Shown here in pieces: positions 61,638 through 64,000 of a stretch of DNA of 64,000 nt. The position numbers were made by a program, and so were the translations under genes. The stretch spans positions 372,001-436,000 of the forward strand of contig NZ_CP063203.1 in assembly GCF_019904255.1 (NCBI RefSeq). Direction: 5' to 3'. This stretch comes from Marixanthomonas sp. SCSIO 43207. GTDB lineage: Bacteria; Bacteroidota; Bacteroidia; Flavobacteriales; Flavobacteriaceae. Under the pieces are notes generated by a model, which was not told where the DNA came from, ran no database searches, and saw only the letters and a program-made list of their open reading frames with translations. Within the stretch, counting starts at the first letter, position 1; each line of letters begins with the position of its first letter.

Positions 61638-61725
61638 TACATTAACAAACAATTGAAAATACTTTAATAAAAAATTGACGCTTTTTGGACTGTAAATCTT
61701 GTACCTTGAAAATAAAAAAATAATT

Positions 61726-62226
61726 ATGAGTACAGAAAATTTAACCAGCGACAAAGCAAAATCAACTTTAAAAGATATGGTTAATGATATTAAAGTTGCC
61801 ATGTTTGCCACAAGATTAAATCAACAACCCCTTAGTGTCGTGCCTATGCACACAAAAGAGGTTGATAAAGAAGGAAATATTTGGTTTTTAAGCCGAAATG
61901 ATAGTGATCATAATAGTGATTTACTTAAAAGTCCAGAAACACAACTATTATACAGTGATCCCGGATCGATGAAATTTATTAGTGTATATGGAACATCTGA
62001 AATAATTACAGATCAAGCTGTACTAGACGATTTATATGATAGTAAAGATAACGCTTGGTTTGATGGTGAAAAAGATCCCAATTTAACTGCTATTAAATTT
62101 ACACCTAAAGAAGCAGCCTATTGGAATAACGACAGTAATAAATTGATTACTTTTTTTAAACTTCAAGCAGCTGCTGTAACAGGTGACAATAAAGATATTG
62201 GCACTTCAGGCAAAATGGATTTATAA
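61726..62226 (+). CDS. Pyridoxamine 5'-phosphate oxidase-like (general stress) protein
   Basis: 166 residues from ATG 61726 (MSTENLTSDKAKSTLKDMV). Split-barrel FMN-binding fold: KVAMFATRLNQQPLSVVPMH, GNIWFLSRNDSDHNSDLLKS, ETQLLYSDPGSMKFISVYGT and DAWFDGEKDPNLTAIKF-like segments (NAWFDGEKDPNLTAIKF). Typical of the general-stress-protein 26 branch of PNPOx-like proteins; the flavin is inferred. Its transcript ends in the strong hairpin just downstream. Confidence 0.85.
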   Translation: MSTENLTSDKAKSTLKDMVNDIKVAMFATRLNQQPLSVVPMHTKEVDKEGNIWFLSRNDSDHNSDLLKSPETQLLYSDPGSMKFISVYGTSEIITDQAVLDDLYDSKDNAWFDGEKDPNLTAIKFTPKEAAYWNNDSNKLITFFKLQAAAVTGDNKDIGTSGKMDL

Positions 62227-62238
62227 AAATTGAGAAGC

Positions 62239-62275
62239 AATCCCCTTTTAAATATGAAAAGGGGATTTTTATTTT
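62239..62275 (+). terminator. Intrinsic terminator after the PNPOx-like gene
   Basis: 11-bp stem, AATCCCCTTTT (62239-62249) with AAAAGGGGATT (62257-62267), then a T tract. The fabD -7 box begins right after it. Confidence 0.88.
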
Positions 62276-62283
62276 TACTTTTG
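62276..62283 (+). promoter_or_regulatory. -7 box of the fabD promoter
   Basis: TACTTTTG, exact TAnnTTTG, 20 bases before the fabD ATG. Confidence 0.55.
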
Positions 62284-62303
62284 AACTTTAAAAACTACCA
62301 ACT

Positions 62304-63185
62304 ATGAAAGCATATGTATTCCCCGGACAAGGTGCTCAATTCTCAGGAATGGGTAAAGACTTGTATGAAAACTCAGATAAAGCAAAACAACTTTTTAATC
62401 GAGCAAACGATTTATTAGGCTTTGACATTACAAAAATTATGTTTGAAGGTTCTGCAGAAGAGTTAAAACAGACCAATGTCACACAACCTGCTATTTTTTT
62501 ACATTCAACTATATTAGCAAGTGAACTAGGAGACTCTTTTAAACCAGATATGGTTGCCGGTCACTCATTAGGTGAATTTTCAGCTTTGGTAGCCAACGGA
62601 ACATTATCATTTGAAGATGCACTTATTTTGGTTTCACGAAGAGCGCAAGCTATGCAAAATGCTTGTGAAATTAAACCATCAACAATGGCTGCAGTATTGG
62701 GTCTTGAAGATCACGTAGTAGAAGCTATATGCGCTGATATTGATGGAACCGTAGTTGCAGCAAATTATAACTGCCCAGGTCAATTAGTAATATCTGGAGA
62801 AACTACTGCTGTAGAGAGTGCTTGTGAGGCATTAAAAGAGGCAGGAGCTAGAAGAGCATTATTACTTCCGGTAGGTGGCGCTTTTCATAGCCCATTAATG
62901 GAACCTGCACGCGAAGAGCTGGCCGCTGCCATTGAACACACAAATTTCTCAAATCCTATTTGCCCGGTATATCAAAACGTTAGCACCTTTGCCGTGACTG
63001 ACCCAAAAGAAATTAAGAAAAATCTCATTTTTCAATTAACGGCACCGGTAAAATGGACGCAAAGTGTTCAAAATATGATTAAAGATGGAGCCAATCATTT
63101 CATAGAAGTTGGTCCAGGTAATGTATTACAAGGTTTGGTTAAAAAAATTGACCGTTCACAAACTACCGAAAAAGCAGAGGTTTAA
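62304..63185 (+). CDS. fabD: Malonyl-CoA:ACP transacylase
   Basis: Loads malonyl groups onto acyl carrier protein in fatty acid synthesis. The active-site serine lies in AGHSLGEFSALVANG and the partner histidine in GGAFHSPLMEPAREEL; GQGAQFSGMGKDLYENS begins the protein, and FIEVGPGNVLQGLVKK ends it. Length 293 typical. Confidence 0.97.
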   Translation: MKAYVFPGQGAQFSGMGKDLYENSDKAKQLFNRANDLLGFDITKIMFEGSAEELKQTNVTQPAIFLHSTILASELGDSFKPDMVAGHSLGEFSALVANGTLSFEDALILVSRRAQAMQNACEIKPSTMAAVLGLEDHVVEAICADIDGTVVAANYNCPGQLVISGETTAVESACEALKEAGARRALLLPVGGAFHSPLMEPAREELAAAIEHTNFSNPICPVYQNVSTFAVTDPKEIKKNLIFQLTAPVKWTQSVQNMIKDGANHFIEVGPGNVLQGLVKKIDRSQTTEKAEV

Positions 63186-63214
63186 TACAAAACCACCAAG
63201 TCAACCTATCATTT

Positions 63215-64000
63215 ATGAAACAAGTAGACTACATAGTTGTTGGCTTAGGAATTGCCGGTATAAGTTTTTGTGAAACTTTGCGTAAAAACAATAAAAGCTT
63301 TCTTGCTTTTGATAAAAAATCTAATTACTCCACCCTTGTTTCAGGTGGAGTTTTTAATCCCGTAGTTTTAAAACGTTTTACAGCAGTCTGGAAAGGGCAA
63401 GAATTTTTAAAAAAAGCCATTCCTTTCTATACATCTATTTCAGAAAATCTAGACGTTGAACTACTTGAAAAAACCTCGATATTTAGAATATTTAATTCTG
63501 TTGAAGAGCAAAACGATTGGTTAGTTGCCGGCGATAAAAACAACCTCTCCCCTTTCCTTTCTTCTGAAATCATAAAAAACCACAATGAAGCAATACAAGC
63601 ACCTTTCGGGTTTGGTAAAGTAGAAGAAAGTGGAAAAGTAAACCCTTCAATTTTTTTGAGTTCTTATAAAAAAATGCTTCAACAAAATAATCAACTAATC
63701 ACTGAAGCATTTGATTATGAAAAACTTCAAATAGAAGAAACTTGTGTTACCTATCAAGATATTAAAGCTAACAAAGTTGTTTTTTCTGAAGGTGCTTCGG
63801 CTATAAAAAATCCGTATTTTCCTGTAGAAAATTTTGTTCCTAATAAAGGTGAATATTTATTTATTAAAGCTCCCAAGCTTAAAAATGAAGTAATACTTAA
63901 AGGTGCTTTATTTATTATTCCGCTAGGTAATGATGTATATAAAGTGGGTGCAACTTACAGCCGAAATGACCACACAACACACACTACAGAAGAAGCAAGA
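63215..64000 (+). CDS. FAD-dependent oxidoreductase (partial, N-terminal 262 residues)
   Basis: Begins MKQVDYIVVGLGIAGISF, a Rossmann GxGxxG FAD-binding motif, followed by CETLRKNNKSFLAFDKK (acidic turn). Mid-region segments (VSGGVFNPVVLKRF, FVPNKGEYLFIKAP, IPLGNDVYKVGATYS) fit the DAO family of amino acid oxidases. The gene runs off the window at 64000. Substrate unknown. Starts 29 bases after fabD. Confidence 0.85.
   Translation, partial: MKQVDYIVVGLGIAGISFCETLRKNNKSFLAFDKKSNYSTLVSGGVFNPVVLKRFTAVWKGQEFLKKAIPFYTSISENLDVELLEKTSIFRIFNSVEEQNDWLVAGDKNNLSPFLSSEIIKNHNEAIQAPFGFGKVEESGKVNPSIFLSSYKKMLQQNNQLITEAFDYEKLQIEETCVTYQDIKANKVVFSEGASAIKNPYFPVENFVPNKGEYLFIKAPKLKNEVILKGALFIIPLGNDVYKVGATYSRNDHTTHTTEEAR

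Noticed and set aside
1-64000. CRISPR arrays, tRNA or rRNA genes, transposons, prophage
   Set aside because: No regularly spaced repeats, cloverleaf sequences, transposase-like frames or phage genes were seen in any intergenic gap, and no gap exceeds 300 bases.

Overview
The window is a slice of a chromosome from a marine-type member of the Flavobacteriaceae (phylum Bacteroidota). The evidence is low G+C DNA, promoters carrying the Bacteroidota -7 box (TAnnTTTG), few Shine-Dalgarno sites, a type IX secretion C-terminal sorting domain, TonB-dependent receptors with carboxypeptidase-like N-terminal domains, and many proteins typical of this family (GSCFA, DUF4230, DUF5686, 2TM, DUF6252). It is mostly housekeeping and conserved sequence. 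I see no phage, insertion sequence, CRISPR array, rRNA or tRNA. No stretch over 300 bases lacks a gene.

Layout. 1-2.3 kb (minus): the start of a PLP-dependent threonine/serine dehydratase, cysH, an Rrf2 regulator and an OsmC protein. 2.35-3.8 kb: metK behind a structured leader that looks like a SAM riboswitch. 3.85-6.4 kb: a secreted amidase convergent with a double-DUF302 lipoprotein. 6.5-14.1 kb: a LuxR-type response regulator, a type IX-secreted protein, a TPR histidine kinase, a small membrane protein, a secreted beta-propeller protein and a DUF6252 lipoprotein. Four of these transcription units carry the same 20-bp palindrome at the same distance from the -7 box. 14.1-21.1 kb: GSCFA protein, alaS, then M23 peptidase-MerR-LemA-TPM-TPM. 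21.2-30.4 kb: an outer-membrane barrel protein, der, a SIMPL protein, era, a SYLF protein, a GreA/B-like factor, an RNA methyltransferase, PAP2 phosphatase and TetR. 30.4-37.3 kb: aromatic amino acid hydroxylase with a long C-terminal half, rhodanese, DUF4230, deoxynucleoside kinase and ppk1. 37.3-42.9 kb (minus): APP1-type phosphatase, MgtC/DUF4010 protein, membrane pyrophosphatase and soluble pyrophosphatase. 43.0-48.6 kb: small exported protein, TonB receptor and a DUF5686 protein. 48.7-55.7 kb: pdhB, etfBA, DUF151 nuclease, nucleoside transporter with an added periplasmic domain, thyA and a TonB-like protein. 55.7-59.8 kb: ergothioneine genes egtB and egtD, DUF3124, DUF427 and a class V PLP enzyme. 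59.9-64 kb: 2TM protein, folA, fructosamine kinase, a PNPOx-like protein, fabD and a truncated FAD oxidoreductase.

How parts fit together. The clearest non-routine feature is the two-component regulon at 6.5-14.1 kb. Its operator-promoter layout is identical at four promoters, including that of the response regulator and that of the small membrane protein lying just upstream of the kinase, which suggests positive autoregulation plus control of envelope proteins. Pyrophosphate and polyphosphate metabolism (ppk1, hppA, ppa), folate/dTMP synthesis (thyA, folA, deoxynucleoside kinase) and sulfur metabolism (cysH, Rrf2, metK, ergothioneine) recur as themes. All functional calls rest on reading motifs by eye; no database search was run.
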